The translations under genes and the position numbers were made by a program. Below are positions 1-8,408 of a DNA stretch of 46,282 nt, in pieces. Numbering within the stretch: the stretch's first letter is position 1; each line of letters starts with the position of its first letter. The stretch is taken from the NCBI RefSeq assembly GCF_014654675.1, contig NZ_BNBC01000024.1:80326-126607 (forward strand), given 5' to 3'. This DNA comes from Streptomyces spiralis. GTDB lineage: Bacteria > Actinomycetota > Actinomycetes > Streptomycetales > Streptomycetaceae. The notes below the pieces were generated by a model. The model ran no database searches. It worked only from the letters and a program-made list of their open reading frames with translations, and was not told the DNA's origin.

Positions 1-1021
1 CGAAGGCCCGCGCGAACGCCCCCGCGCTCTGGGACACCCCGCTGCAGTCGGTGGCCGCGTCGTCCTGCGACGACTCGCCCTGCCGGCACGGCTGGTCGCG
101 GAAGGTCGACCACATGGAGACCCAGGCGATCTTCTTCTCCTCGGCGAAGGCCCGCACCTGGGCCGCGTCGGAGAGCGTGAAGGTCTCCCCGGCCACGTCG
201 TTGACGCCGACCATCGAGGTGAGCGCCATGCCCTGCCAGGCGACCGCGTCCGACAGGCCGAAGACCTTCTCCAGCTGGGTGTGGGCGGCCTTCGCGGCGG
301 TGATCGCGTACGCGCCCATGTCGCCGGTGTACGACTCGCCGTAGTCCATGGTCATCAGGTTGACAGTGGAGACCTGCACGTCATAGGTGTTCGCGGACTG
401 CAGCAGGGCCAGGCTGTCGGCGTCCAGCCCGGAGGGCATCACGGGCAGCGTGAAGGAGACCCTCAGCTCCGGGCGCTGCCGCTGGAGTTCACGGACCGCC
501 TGCGAGCGCAGGGCGACGGAGGCGGAGTCGGTCAGCTCGTCGCCCTCGATGTCGAAGTCCGCCTGGTCGGCGCCGGCCGCGTCCAGCGCCTGGCCGTACG
601 CCCTCGCCAGTGCCGCCACGCTGCCGCAGGCCGCCGCCAGTTCCTTGCCGGAGGCCCCGCCGAAGGACACGCGGACGGTGGCGCCCGATTTCCTCAGTCC
701 GGCGATCCGGTTTTTCACCGCCGTGTCGCCGATGGCGTAGGTGCCGTTCCACTTCGGTGTGCAGCCGCTTCCGTCGGAGATGACAAAAGCCAGGTTGTAT
801 GTCGTCGGTGAGCCCGCGGAATCGGTGACGGCCGCCGTGGTGGCGCTTACGTAGGGGGCGTACGACGTGGTCGACGCCTTATCGGTGGCCCGGGGCGACG
901 CCGCTTTGCCGGCGGCCGGCGCGGCCGCGTCCGACGAGCCGCCCGAGCCCGCCGAGCAGCCCGTGGCCGTCAGGGCGAACAGGCAGGTCAGACCGGCCGT
1001 CTTCGTCAGCAGACTCCTCAT
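1..1021 (-). CDS. GH18 chitinase-like lipoprotein (partial, C-terminus missing)
   Basis: The first 340 residues are present and the 3' end lies outside the window. Residues 1-22 form a lipoprotein signal: MRSLL, a hydrophobic core, then a TATGC lipobox with Cys22 as the likely acylated residue. A Ser/Ala/Gly-rich linker of about 30 residues follows. The rest is a GH18-type barrel beginning near YNLAFVISDG, with the catalytic signature D-x-x-D-x-D-x-E complete at residues 152-159; Glu159 is the expected acid/base. GH18 enzymes cleave chitin or other beta-1,4-GlcNAc polymers. No carbohydrate-binding domain lies before the barrel, so the enzyme is probably held at the membrane. The substrate is inferred from the family only. 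Confidence 0.8.
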   Translation of the reverse strand, partial: MRSLLTKTAGLTCLFALTATGCSAGSGGSSDAAAPAAGKAASPRATDKASTTSYAPYVSATTAAVTDSAGSPTTYNLAFVISDGSGCTPKWNGTYAIGDTAVKNRIAGLRKSGATVRVSFGGASGKELAAACGSVAALARAYGQALDAAGADQADFDIEGDELTDSASVALRSQAVRELQRQRPELRVSFTLPVMPSGLDADSLALLQSANTYDVQVSTVNLMTMDYGESYTGDMGAYAITAAKAAHTQLEKVFGLSDAVAWQGMALTSMVGVNDVAGETFTLSDAAQVRAFAEEKKIAWVSMWSTFRDQPCRQGESSQDDAATDCSGVSQSAGAFARAF

Positions 1022-1258
1022 GGCGCTTGCACCCAGCTCTCGTGATGTCCGTCTTGACGTGCTCGATGTGACGGCTGTCTCAGACCGAAACAAACGGGAT
1101 TTCGAGCTGGAAATGTCTCACACGAGCCCGGTCATCCGGGCCACGGGAACGGTACTGGTCGAATTTCATGCGAAAGAGACAGGTTGCCGTTCTTTTCATG
1201 GGCGGCTCACAAGAATCACGGAGGTAAGGCCACAAAAAGGCTGCCTAATGCGCGGGGA

Positions 1259-1743
1259 ATGCAACACGGGCCTGCCGATCCCGCCATCGAGACCCGCGCC
1301 GTCGGGCGGGGGCGCCGTCGCAAACGCGGCACCCGGGCCGCCGAGGGGCCCGTGTTCGTCGACACCTCCGGACGCCGGTCGAAGCTGCCGCGCCGGATCG
1401 GTCTTCTCCTCGCTGTCGCGTGTCTGGCGTACGCCGTCGTGCTCGGTGCGGCCTTCATGGGCTGGGGCACCTCGCTCAACCCCTCGCAGCTGCTGCTCTT
1501 CGGCAGCGGCGGAAAGGGCCCCGGCGGTCAGATCGGCTCACCTGTGGCACGAGATCGCGCTGGTCCTGGCGGTCCCGCTGATCGACCGGATGTGGGACGT
1601 GCCCGCCTTCGGGATGTACCTGCCGCTGGGCAGCCAGTGGTTCCTGTTCGGGGGTCGGCTGCGTGCTGATCGGCGTGTTCGTGCTGCTGCGCGGGTGGGT
1701 GGAGGATGTGGCCGGGCGGAAGAAGCCGAGGCTGCTTCCGTGA
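1259..1743 (+). pseudogene. Small membrane protein gene, apparently frameshifted twice
   Basis: Protein-like sequence runs through three frames. From the ATG at 1259 comes an Arg-rich N-terminus, then PVFVDTSGRRSKLPRR and a membrane helix (IGLLLAVACLAYAVVL). Near 1540 the sense moves to the next frame (LWHEIALVLAVPLIDRMW, then PLGSQWFLFG). At the run of five G at 1650-1654 it moves again to a second helix (GCVLIGVFVLLRGW) and stops at 1743. Removing one base at each junction gives one continuous product of about 160 residues ending 30 bases before menG. The VFVD-SGRR-plus-helix opening is one I recognise in Streptomyces membrane proteins. Function is unknown. It is either a decayed gene or carries two sequencing errors. 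Confidence 0.45.
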
Positions 1744-1773
1744 CACCGCACCCCCGCCTGCCACAATGGGCCC

Positions 1774-2469
1774 GTGACCCGCGCATCCCTGGAGAAGCAG
1801 CCGCACGAAGTCGCCTCGATGTTCGACGGCGTGGCGGAACGGTACGACCTGACCAACGACGTGCTGTCCCTGGGACAGGACCGGCGGTGGCGCAGGGAGG
1901 TCGCCAGAGCGGTCGACGCCCGGCCGGCGCAGAAGGTCCTCGACCTGGCCGCCGGTACGGCCACCTCCTCGCTGCCCTTCACCCGCGCCGGCGCCTACGT
2001 CGTCCCCTGCGACTTCTCTCTCGGGATGCTCCAGGTCGGCAAGCGGCGGCACTCCTGGCTGCCGTTCACGGCCGGCGACGCCACTCGGCTGCCGTTCAAG
2101 GACGACAGCTTCGACGCGGTCACCATCTCCTTCGGGCTGCGCAACGTCCAGGACTTCGACGCGGCGCTGCGCGAGATGCACCGGGTGACCCGGCCCGGCG
2201 GCCGGGTGGTGATCTGCGAGTTCTCGCACCCCACCTGGGCGCCGTTCCGCACCGTCTACACCGAGTACCTGATGCGCGCCCTGCCGCCCGTGGCGCGCGC
2301 GGTGTCCTCCAACCCCGACGCGTACGTCTACCTCGCCGAGTCCATCCGCGCCTGGCCCGACCAGCCCGCGCTGGCCGAGCGGCTGCGCAAGGCGGGCTGG
2401 TCGCAGGTGGCCTGGCGCAACCTCAGCGGCGGCATCGTGGCCCTGCACCGGGCTTTCAAAGCGGGGTGA
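1774..2469 (+). CDS. menG: Demethylmenaquinone methyltransferase MenG (UbiE family)
   Basis: 231 residues from a GTG start, the usual length for the family. It is a class I SAM methyltransferase: the SAM-binding motif I VLDLAAGTA is at residues 55-63, and the UbiE/MenG hallmark SFGLRNV is at 119-125, followed by a conserved REMHRVTRPGG segment. The N-terminal VASMFDGVAERYDLTND is also typical. It methylates demethylmenaquinone to menaquinone, the membrane electron carrier of actinobacteria, so it supplies the quinone used by the complex I encoded downstream. Its 3' end overlaps that of the convergent PASTA gene by 14 bases. Confidence 0.93.
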   Translation: MTRASLEKQPHEVASMFDGVAERYDLTNDVLSLGQDRRWRREVARAVDARPAQKVLDLAAGTATSSLPFTRAGAYVVPCDFSLGMLQVGKRRHSWLPFTAGDATRLPFKDDSFDAVTISFGLRNVQDFDAALREMHRVTRPGGRVVICEFSHPTWAPFRTVYTEYLMRALPPVARAVSSNPDAYVYLAESIRAWPDQPALAERLRKAGWSQVAWRNLSGGIVALHRAFKAG

Positions 2470-2800
2470 CGGCGTACGGCCGGCCCGGTTCGTCCAGTTC
2501 CCGCGGTAGACCGCCCGCGGGCGGCCTGGGGACGCGCGGCTCGCGGACGCCTCCGCCGCCCTCGCCCAGGCCGAAGTCGAACCACACGTACACCATGGAG
2601 TCCCGCGGCACCTCGGCACCGGGCTGCGGGTACTGGCGTACGACGTAGTCGACGACGGTCAGATGGAAGTCCGGGCGGTCGGGAGCGTTGAGGAACAGGC
2701 CCCGCGCCCGGGCGGTCTCGCGCGCGTCCATGGCCATCAGTCCGACCAGGCGCGGAACGCGCACTTCCGGTGTCTTGGGTGTTATGTGCACAGACGTCAC
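2456..2800 (-). CDS. Single PASTA-domain protein, small and soluble
   Basis: 114 residues from a GTG start. Residues about 12-76 form one PASTA domain: VRVPRLVGLMAMDARETARARGL, a central strand, then QYPQPGAEVPRDSMVYVWF. The C-terminal 35 residues are Gly/Pro/Arg-rich and probably disordered. There is no kinase domain, signal peptide or membrane helix, unlike PknB or penicillin-binding proteins where PASTA domains bind muropeptides. Ligand and role are unknown. The gene converges on menG with a 14-base overlap. Confidence 0.75.
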   Translation of the reverse strand: MTSVHITPKTPEVRVPRLVGLMAMDARETARARGLFLNAPDRPDFHLTVVDYVVRQYPQPGAEVPRDSMVYVWFDFGLGEGGGGVREPRVPRPPAGGLPRELDEPGRPYAVTPL

Positions 2801-2883
2801 CCCCAGCGGTACTGGAAGGGTAACCGGCCAGGGTGCCGCCCGGAAGCGTCAGGTGTCTTTCCGTGACAATCGAATACGCTCCG

Positions 2884-3399
2884 TCACGATGCGTCGAGGT
2901 CGAGCCGGTAGCGGTGGCCTTCGCGTCGCGACACCGGGGCCACGAAGGTCTCCTCGAGGCGCATGCCGAGGCGCCGGGTGACGGCGATGGACCGCGCGTT
3001 GCCGGCGTCCACCATGGCCACCACCGTCGGCAGCCCCACCGCGCGCAACCGCTCCAGGGTCGTCCGGGCGGCGGCGGTGACGTATCCCCGGCCCCAGTAC
3101 TCCCGTCCGAGCCGCCAGCCGATCTCGATCTCTCCCACCGGACCCCAGTCGCCCGGCCACGGCTGGGCGCCGGTGAAACCCATGACCGTGCCGGACTCGT
3201 CCAGCATCGTCCAGAAGCAGAAGCCCCGTTCGGCGTCGTGCCGGCGCTGGCGGGCGGTGAGTTCCTCGTAGACGGAAAGCTCGGCCGGCCTGCCGCCGTG
3301 GAACTCCATGACGTCCGGGTCGTCGAAGATCCGGTGCCAGGCGACGGCGTCCTCGTCGGTGGGGACGCGCAGCCTTACGACGGGGAGGGCTCGGTTCAC
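2884..3399 (-). CDS. GNAT-family N-acetyltransferase (RimJ/RimL-like)
   Basis: 171 residues. I chose the GTG at 3399 because AAGGGA lies 7-8 bases upstream and because the RLRVPTDEDAVAWHRIFDDPDVM opening matches the start of the RimJ/RimL-type acetyltransferase fold; the open frame extends further upstream without resemblance to the family. The acetyl-CoA binding region follows GWRLGREYWGRGYVTAAART, and the C-terminal part (DAGNARSIAVTRRLGMRLEE) is characteristic. It should transfer acetyl from acetyl-CoA to an amine, either a protein N-terminus or a small molecule; the substrate cannot be told. It is divergent from the flavoprotein at 3497, sharing a 97-base promoter region. Confidence 0.8.
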   Translation of the reverse strand: MNRALPVVRLRVPTDEDAVAWHRIFDDPDVMEFHGGRPAELSVYEELTARQRRHDAERGFCFWTMLDESGTVMGFTGAQPWPGDWGPVGEIEIGWRLGREYWGRGYVTAAARTTLERLRAVGLPTVVAMVDAGNARSIAVTRRLGMRLEETFVAPVSRREGHRYRLDLDAS

Positions 3400-3496
3400 T
3401 GGGCATCCCTTCGGCCGGGTGATCAATTCTGCTGAATAGACTGCCCATGTCCAGTGCCGGTCGGCACGCAGATTTCGAACTTGGGGAGATCCCGCC

Positions 3497-4789
3497 GTGA
3501 CCGTCGTGACTGAGCCCCTCTCCGAGAACACCGCTGATGTGATCGTCGTGGGCGCGGGGCCGGCCGGTTCCACCACCGCCTACCACCTCGCGCGGGCCGG
3601 TCTCGATGTACTCCTGCTGGAGAAGACCGAGTTTCCGCGCGAGAAGGTCTGCGGCGACGGTCTCACCCCGCGCGCCGTCAAACAGCTCGTCGCCATGGGC
3701 ATCGACGTCTCGGAAGAGGCCGGCTGGCTGCGCAACAAGGGCCTGCGGATCATCGGCGGTGGTGTCCGGCTCCAGCTGGACTGGCCGGAACTCGCCTCCT
3801 TCCCCGACTACGGACTCGTCCGCAAGCGCGACGACTTCGACGAGCAGCTCGCCCGGCAGGCCCAGAAGGCCGGCGCGCGGCTGTTCGAGCGCTGCAACGT
3901 CTCCGGGCCGGTCGTCGACGACCGCACCGGCCGCATCACCGGGGTGAAGGCCAAGCTGGGCGAGGAGAAGCGCGAGGTCACCTTCCACGCGCCGCTCGTC
4001 GTCGCCGCCGACGGCAACTCCACCCGGCTGTCCCTGGCGATGGGCCTGCACCGCCGCGAGGACCGCCCGATGGGCGTGGCCGTACGGACGTACTTCACCT
4101 CGCCGCGCCACGACGACGACTACCTCGAGTCCTGGCTGGAGCTGTGGGACCGCCGCGGCCCCCAGGACCGTCTCCTGCCCGGCTACGGCTGGATCTTCGG
4201 CATGGGCGACGGCACGTCCAACGTGGGCCTCGGCGTGCTCAACACCTCCGCCTCCTTCAAGGAGCTGGACTGGCGCGAGATCCTCAAGGCGTGGTGCGCC
4301 TCCATGCCCGAGGACTGGGGCTACACGCCGGAGAACATGACGGGGCCGATCCGCGGTGCCGCGCTGCCCATGGCCTTCAACCGCCAGCCGCACTACACGC
4401 GCGGGCTGCTGCTCGTCGGTGACGCCGGCGGCCTGGTGAACCCCTTCAACGGCGAGGGCATCGCCTACGCCATGGAGTCCGGCCAGCTTGCCGCCGACAT
4501 CATCGTCCAGGCGCACTCCCGCGGCACGGCCGCCGCGCGCGAACTCGCCCTCCAGCGCTACCCGCGCGTCCTGAAGGACACCTACGGCGGCTACTACACG
4601 CTGGGCCGGGCCTTCGTGAAGCTCATCGGCAACCCGAAGGTCATGCAGATCGCCGCCCAGCGCGGCCTGACCCACCCGCTGCTGATGAAGTTCACCCTCA
4701 AGCTGCTGGCCAACCTCACCGACCCCACGGGCGGCGACGCGATGGACCGCATCATCAACGGCCTGAGCAAGGTGGCGCCGAAGGCGTAG
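3497..4789 (+). CDS. Geranylgeranyl reductase family flavoprotein (possible menaquinone side-chain reductase)
   Basis: 430 residues from a GTG start. The FAD-binding motif GAGPAG is at residues 19-24 after the first beta strand (DVIVVG). The family motif FPREKVCGDG is at about 46-55 with Cys52, and the second FAD-contact segment LLLVGDAGGLVNPFNGEG at about 305-322. Members saturate isoprenoid double bonds: archaeal lipids, chlorophyll phytyl chains and, in mycobacteria, one menaquinone isoprene unit (MenJ). Proximity to menG and the nuo operon favours a menaquinone or polyprenyl substrate, but this is inference. A hairpin at 4813-4841 ends the transcript. Confidence 0.85.
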   Translation: MTVVTEPLSENTADVIVVGAGPAGSTTAYHLARAGLDVLLLEKTEFPREKVCGDGLTPRAVKQLVAMGIDVSEEAGWLRNKGLRIIGGGVRLQLDWPELASFPDYGLVRKRDDFDEQLARQAQKAGARLFERCNVSGPVVDDRTGRITGVKAKLGEEKREVTFHAPLVVAADGNSTRLSLAMGLHRREDRPMGVAVRTYFTSPRHDDDYLESWLELWDRRGPQDRLLPGYGWIFGMGDGTSNVGLGVLNTSASFKELDWREILKAWCASMPEDWGYTPENMTGPIRGAALPMAFNRQPHYTRGLLLVGDAGGLVNPFNGEGIAYAMESGQLAADIIVQAHSRGTAAARELALQRYPRVLKDTYGGYYTLGRAFVKLIGNPKVMQIAAQRGLTHPLLMKFTLKLLANLTDPTGGDAMDRIINGLSKVAPKA

Positions 4790-4812
4790 CCACCGCGGGA
4801 CGCGATGACGGA

Positions 4813-4841
4813 GAGGCCGGCTCGTTCTGCGAGCCGGCCTC
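4813..4841 (+). terminator. Hairpin terminator after the geranylgeranyl reductase gene
   Basis: A perfect 12-base-pair stem, GAGGCCGGCTCG pairing with CGAGCCGGCCTC, with a five-base loop, 24 bases past the stop codon. It lacks a U-run, as is usual in high-GC actinobacteria. Confidence 0.75.
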
Positions 4842-4927
4842 GTCCATGTCCGCCCGGAAGGCGGTCGGGGTCTCTTCGGGGTCTGTTCAGGTCCTCTCCG
4901 GGCGAACCGGGCGAACCGGGAAAGCCG

Positions 4928-4962
4928 GAAGGGCCGCTGCCCCCGAGCGGCTGCGGCCCTTC
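4928..4962 (-). terminator. Hairpin terminator after the NlpC/P60 gene
   Basis: GAAGGGCCGC and GCGGCCCTTC form a perfect 10-base-pair stem around a 15-base loop, 25 bases beyond the stop codon of the NlpC/P60 gene on the minus strand. With the hairpin at 4813-4841 it separates two converging transcripts. Between them sits a short GGGCGAACC direct repeat. Confidence 0.6.
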
Positions 4963-4987
4963 ACCCCGTACGGCTCTGCGTGGTGCC

Positions 4988-5818
4988 TCAGAGCACCCGG
5001 ACCGCGCCGGTCGGCGGGTCGTACGACAGAGGCTTCTCCACGATGCCGGTGGACGGGTTCTGCGCGCCGACGAACATACCGTCACCGACGTACACGGCCA
5101 CGTGGTACGCGCTGCCCGCGCCGCCCCAGTAGAGGATGTCGCCCGGCTGCAGGTTGGACAGCGACACCTGGGTGCCGGCGGTCGACTGGTCCTGCGAGAC
5201 GCGCGGCAGGCTGATGCCCACCTGCTTGAAGGCGGCCTGGACCAGACCGGAGCAGTCGTAGGCGCTGGGCCCGGTGGCGCCCATGACGTAGGACTTGCCG
5301 ATCTGCGCCTTGACGAAGGAGATGACGGCGGCGGCCGAACCGGTGGCCGTGGACGTGCTCGTGGAGACGGAGGCGGAGACGCCGGAGCCCGTCGAGGCGG
5401 AGAGCGTGGTCCGCGCTGTGCTGCGCGAGGCGCGCTCGGCGGCGGCCTTGCGGGCGGCGGCCTCTTCGGCCTTCTTCTTGGCCTCGGCCTCGGCCTTCTT
5501 CTTCGCCTCCGCGAGGTCCGACTTGGCCTGCTTCGCGGCCTTCGCGGCGGCCGCGTCGCGCTCGGCCTGCAGCTGGTAGTTCGCGGCGGCCTGCTGCGTG
5601 GCGTCCGCGGACTGGGCGACCTGAGCGGCCAGGTCGGCCGTCAGCGTGGGCAGTTCAAGGGTCTGGGTGACCGGCTCGGCCGCGTTCGCCGACGAGGCGG
5701 ACGCACCGGCCACTGCCAGCGTGCCGAGGACGCCACCGGCAACTCCGGCCCGCATCGCGATTTTCGACGCGCTACGGCGGGGTTTCCGGTGGCTGCGTAT
5801 GTGAGCGGTGTGGGACAT
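4988..5818 (-). CDS. Secreted NlpC/P60 peptidoglycan endopeptidase
   Basis: 276 residues from the ATG at 5818. That start puts an Arg-rich n-region (SHRKPRRSASK), hydrophobic core and Ala-rich cleavage site (about residue 46) in normal order; starts up to 57 bases upstream (5875) are possible. Residues about 60-135 are an Ala/Lys/Glu coiled coil with repeated AEAKKKAE. A Ser/Thr linker and the C-terminal NlpC/P60 domain follow, with catalytic Cys189 in DCSG and His239 in AYHVAVYVG; Asn254 or Gln253 may be the third polar residue. It should cut stem-peptide bonds in the cell wall. Candidate MtrA-type repeats lie upstream. A hairpin follows the stop. Confidence 0.88.
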   Translation of the reverse strand: MSHTAHIRSHRKPRRSASKIAMRAGVAGGVLGTLAVAGASASSANAAEPVTQTLELPTLTADLAAQVAQSADATQQAAANYQLQAERDAAAAKAAKQAKSDLAEAKKKAEAEAKKKAEEAAARKAAAERASRSTARTTLSASTGSGVSASVSTSTSTATGSAAAVISFVKAQIGKSYVMGATGPSAYDCSGLVQAAFKQVGISLPRVSQDQSTAGTQVSLSNLQPGDILYWGGAGSAYHVAVYVGDGMFVGAQNPSTGIVEKPLSYDPPTGAVRVL

Positions 5819-5949
5819 GGGAACAACCGGTATCAGGGGCTCCTTCATATCTTCAAGAAACGTGTGCTGCGCCACATTTACTCAATCGGTATCCCGAATC
5901 CCGGGCGTGTCGCTCTTTATTGACGCCGTAACGGACATTGCGGGCGCAC

Positions 5950-5970
5950 GTGATCATGCCTGTGATCATG
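5950..5970. repeat. Tandem GTGATCATG repeat
   Basis: GTGATCATG occurs at 5950-5958 and again at 5962-5970, twelve bases apart, about 130-150 bases upstream of the wall-hydrolase start. Each copy contains the palindrome TGATCA. It could be a regulator site or part of the 5' leader; no factor is assigned. Confidence 0.5.
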
Positions 5971-6068
5971 GTCTTTCGCTGTTACGCCCGAATTGCCCCG
6001 GCGCCTACCACTGGTTGGGATCGTTGGCCAAGCCCGGTTCTCATGCCCTTCTCATGGATGTGGCGGAG

Positions 6069-6086
6069 GTCACGGAACGGTCACCG
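6069..6086. promoter_or_regulatory. Candidate MtrA-type direct repeat
   Basis: GTCACGG, four bases, then GTCACCG: a 7-4-7 direct repeat. As I recall, Streptomyces MtrA binds 7-base direct repeats of GTnAC type spaced by about 4 bases, often upstream of wall-hydrolase genes. The site is about 250 bases upstream of the NlpC/P60 gene. The assignment is inference. Confidence 0.4.
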
Positions 6087-6450
6087 GGCCGCCCTGCGTC
6101 TGTGCATCAGGCCCACTCGCGGCTGCGAGGGCGTTGTGAGCGATATGCCTGTTTGACTAACTGAAGTCCCTTTCATCACAAGAGTCACGCCAATCTCGCG
6201 AGCCTCAAGGGACTCGGATGCCTCTCCCGCGCCTCTCCCGTCGGCGGCCGACCGCTCGTGAAGCGGTGAACGTGTCCACTTCCCGTTCCGCCGTCCCCCC
6301 GATGTGTGAAAAGCAGCCCTATATCAAGGTCTTGACGGCCATCGCCACTTTGCGCCGGACGCTGGGCATCTGATAGTGCAGACCCTCTCCCACCTGCAAA
6401 TACGCGGTAAAATGTAACCACTGGTGATCGCTCAGGTGCTTCGAGTGCGA

Positions 6451-6534
6451 AGATCACCGCTCATCCGCCTTGATGATCGTTCGTCAGGTGGTGGAGATCA
6501 CAAAGCTCGAGTAATACCCCGTGTCGCAGATCAC
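6451..6534. promoter_or_regulatory. Three phased AGATCAC boxes upstream of nuoA
   Basis: AGATCAC occurs at 6451, 6495 and 6528, that is 44 and 33 bases apart, both multiples of 11, so all three face the same side of the helix. Each is followed by a similar tail (CGCTC, AAAGCTC, AGAGCG). They lie 35-120 bases upstream of the Rex-type operator. The binding factor is unknown to me. Confidence 0.5.
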
Positions 6535-6568
6535 AGAGCGTCGGGCATAAGATGCCCTGCAGTTGGGC

Positions 6569-6586
6569 TTGTGACCTGCTTCACAT
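6569..6586. promoter_or_regulatory. Rex operator (ROP site) of the nuo operon
   Basis: TTGTGACCTGCTTCACAT fits the Rex consensus TTGTGAAnnnnTTCACAA at nearly all inverted-repeat positions. Rex represses respiratory genes when the NADH/NAD+ ratio is low; in S. coelicolor its known targets include the nuo operon. The site is about 105 bases before the nuoA start. Confidence 0.8.
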
Positions 6587-6691
6587 GTTCTCGATCTTCG
6601 CCGGGGCCAGCGGGGGTGGTGGGACAGATGAGACGGATCTGAGTCCAGCGAACCGCCAGCAGTCAGTGCCGACTGAGAGGAGCGAGGAGCG

Positions 6692-7051
6692 GTGAACGCG
6701 TATGCGCCCATCCTCGTACTGGGAGCCCTCGGGGCAGGCTTTGCGATCTTCTCCGTGGTCATGGCCACGCTGATCGGTCCGAAGCGGTACAACCGCGCCA
6801 AGCTCGAGGCGTACGAGTGCGGTATCGAGCCGACCCCCACGCCGGCCGGCGGCGGGCGCTTCCCCATCAAGTACTACCTGACGGCGATGCTCTTCATCGT
6901 CTTCGACATCGAGATCGTCTTCCTCTACCCCTGGGCGGTCACCTTCGACGCCCTGGGTGTTTTCGGGCTCGTGGAGATGCTGCTCTTCGTGCTCACCGTC
7001 TTCGTCGCCTACGCGTACGTATGGCGGCGCGGCGGCCTGGAATGGGACTGA
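6692..7051 (+). CDS. nuoA: NADH-quinone oxidoreductase subunit A
   Basis: 119 residues from a GTG start with a GAGAGGAGCGAGGAGC ribosome-binding region. Three membrane helices, at about 5-27, 62-84 and 90-110, match NuoA. The conserved loop YECGIEPTP and the second-helix segment PIKYYLTAMLFIVFDIEIVFLYPW are diagnostic. It sits at the heel of complex I beside the quinone chamber, and its loop carries the Cys that moves between active and resting forms in some species. It is the first gene of the 14-gene operon, under the Rex-type site at 6569; nuoB starts 14 bases after its stop. Confidence 0.95.
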   Translation: MNAYAPILVLGALGAGFAIFSVVMATLIGPKRYNRAKLEAYECGIEPTPTPAGGGRFPIKYYLTAMLFIVFDIEIVFLYPWAVTFDALGVFGLVEMLLFVLTVFVAYAYVWRRGGLEWD

Positions 7052-7065
7052 GGGGCCTTACAGAC

Positions 7066-7616
<551 letters not shown>

Positions 7617-7620
<4 letters not shown>

Positions 7621-8408
7621 GCGACGTGAACGGCACCGGCGGTGCGAAGGGCACGGGCGGCGCGAACGGGCTGAACGGGTCCGCGAACGGCGTCAACCCG
7701 GAGAAGGCCCTCTCCGCCGAGAACCTGCCCGGCCGGCGCGGCGAGGGCGGCGAGGAGATCCGCGTCCAGCGCGGCATGTTCGGCGCCAACAACGGCGGTG
7801 ACACCTCCGGCTACGGCGGCCTGGTCCGCTCGGTCCGCCTCCCGGGACCGGCAACCCGGCCCTACGGCGGCTGGTTCGACGAGGTCGCCGACGAACTCGA
7901 GGGCGCACTGGAGGAACAGGGACTCCTGCCCGACAACGCCATCGAGAAGACGGTCGTCGACCGGGGCGAGCTCACCTTCCACATCGAGCGCGAGCACCTG
8001 CTGCGCGTCGCCCGCACCCTGCGCGACGACCCGGCCCTGCGCTTCGAGCTGTGCACGGGGGTCAGCGGCGTCCACTACCCGCACGACAAGGGCCGCGAGC
8101 TGCACGCCGTCTACCACCTGCGCTCGATCACCCACAACCGGCTGATCCGCCTCGAGGTCAGCGCCCCCGACAGCGACCCGCACATCCCGTCGCTGTTCTC
8201 GGTCTATCCGACGAACGACTGGCACGAGCGCGAGACCTACGACTTCTTCGGGATCGTCTTCGACGGTCATCCCGCGCTGACCCGGATCATGATGCCGGAC
8301 GACTGGCAGGGCCACCCGCAGCGCAAGGACTACCCCCTCGGCGGCATCCCCGTCGAGTACAAGGGCGCACAGATCCCGGCTCCGGACCAGCGGAGGTCGT
8401 ACTCATGA
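7617..8408 (+). CDS. nuoC: NADH-quinone oxidoreductase subunit C
   Basis: 263 residues from the GTG overlapping the nuoB stop. The first 45 or so residues are a low-complexity Asn/Gly tract (GTGGAKGTGGANGLNGSANG) not present in typical NuoC. The 30-kDa-subunit fold follows, with the signature segment ERETYDFFGIVFDGHPALTRIMMPDDW and RKDYPLGG near the C-terminus. NuoC packs against NuoD in the peripheral arm and binds no cofactor. nuoC and nuoD are separate genes here, not fused as in E. coli. nuoD starts at the ATGA overlap. Confidence 0.94.

Larger units (their letters stand above)
5819..6691. other. Long divergent control region between the NlpC/P60 gene and nuoA
   Basis: Nearly 870 bases without a convincing gene; open frames here have poor codon use. 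It must hold the promoters of the wall hydrolase (leftward) and the nuo operon (rightward). On the left are tandem GTGATCATG copies and a GTCAC direct repeat. On the right are three AGATCAC boxes and a Rex-type operator, then about 80 bases of leader to nuoA. No ydaO-type riboswitch core could be found on the hydrolase side. Confidence 0.7.

Noticed and set aside
281..811. Open frame of 176 codons on the plus strand in the first kilobase
   Set aside because: It is the shadow of the GH18 gene on the other strand; the lipobox, DxxDxDxE motif and protein logic are only in the minus frame.
867..2648. 593-codon open frame on the plus strand
   Set aside because: Low-complexity Arg/Ala/Pro translation running across menG in another frame; only the short stretch near 1540-1650 was kept, as part of the broken membrane gene.
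5876..6180. ydaO riboswitch ahead of the NlpC/P60 gene
   Set aside because: I looked for the GGGGTGAA and CCGACAGCT(A/C)ACC core on the minus strand and did not find it in order; only the SLT gene has it.
6185..6457. 90-codon frame on the minus strand in the nuo control region
   Set aside because: No start context, no recognisable domain, and it overlaps the operator-like boxes.
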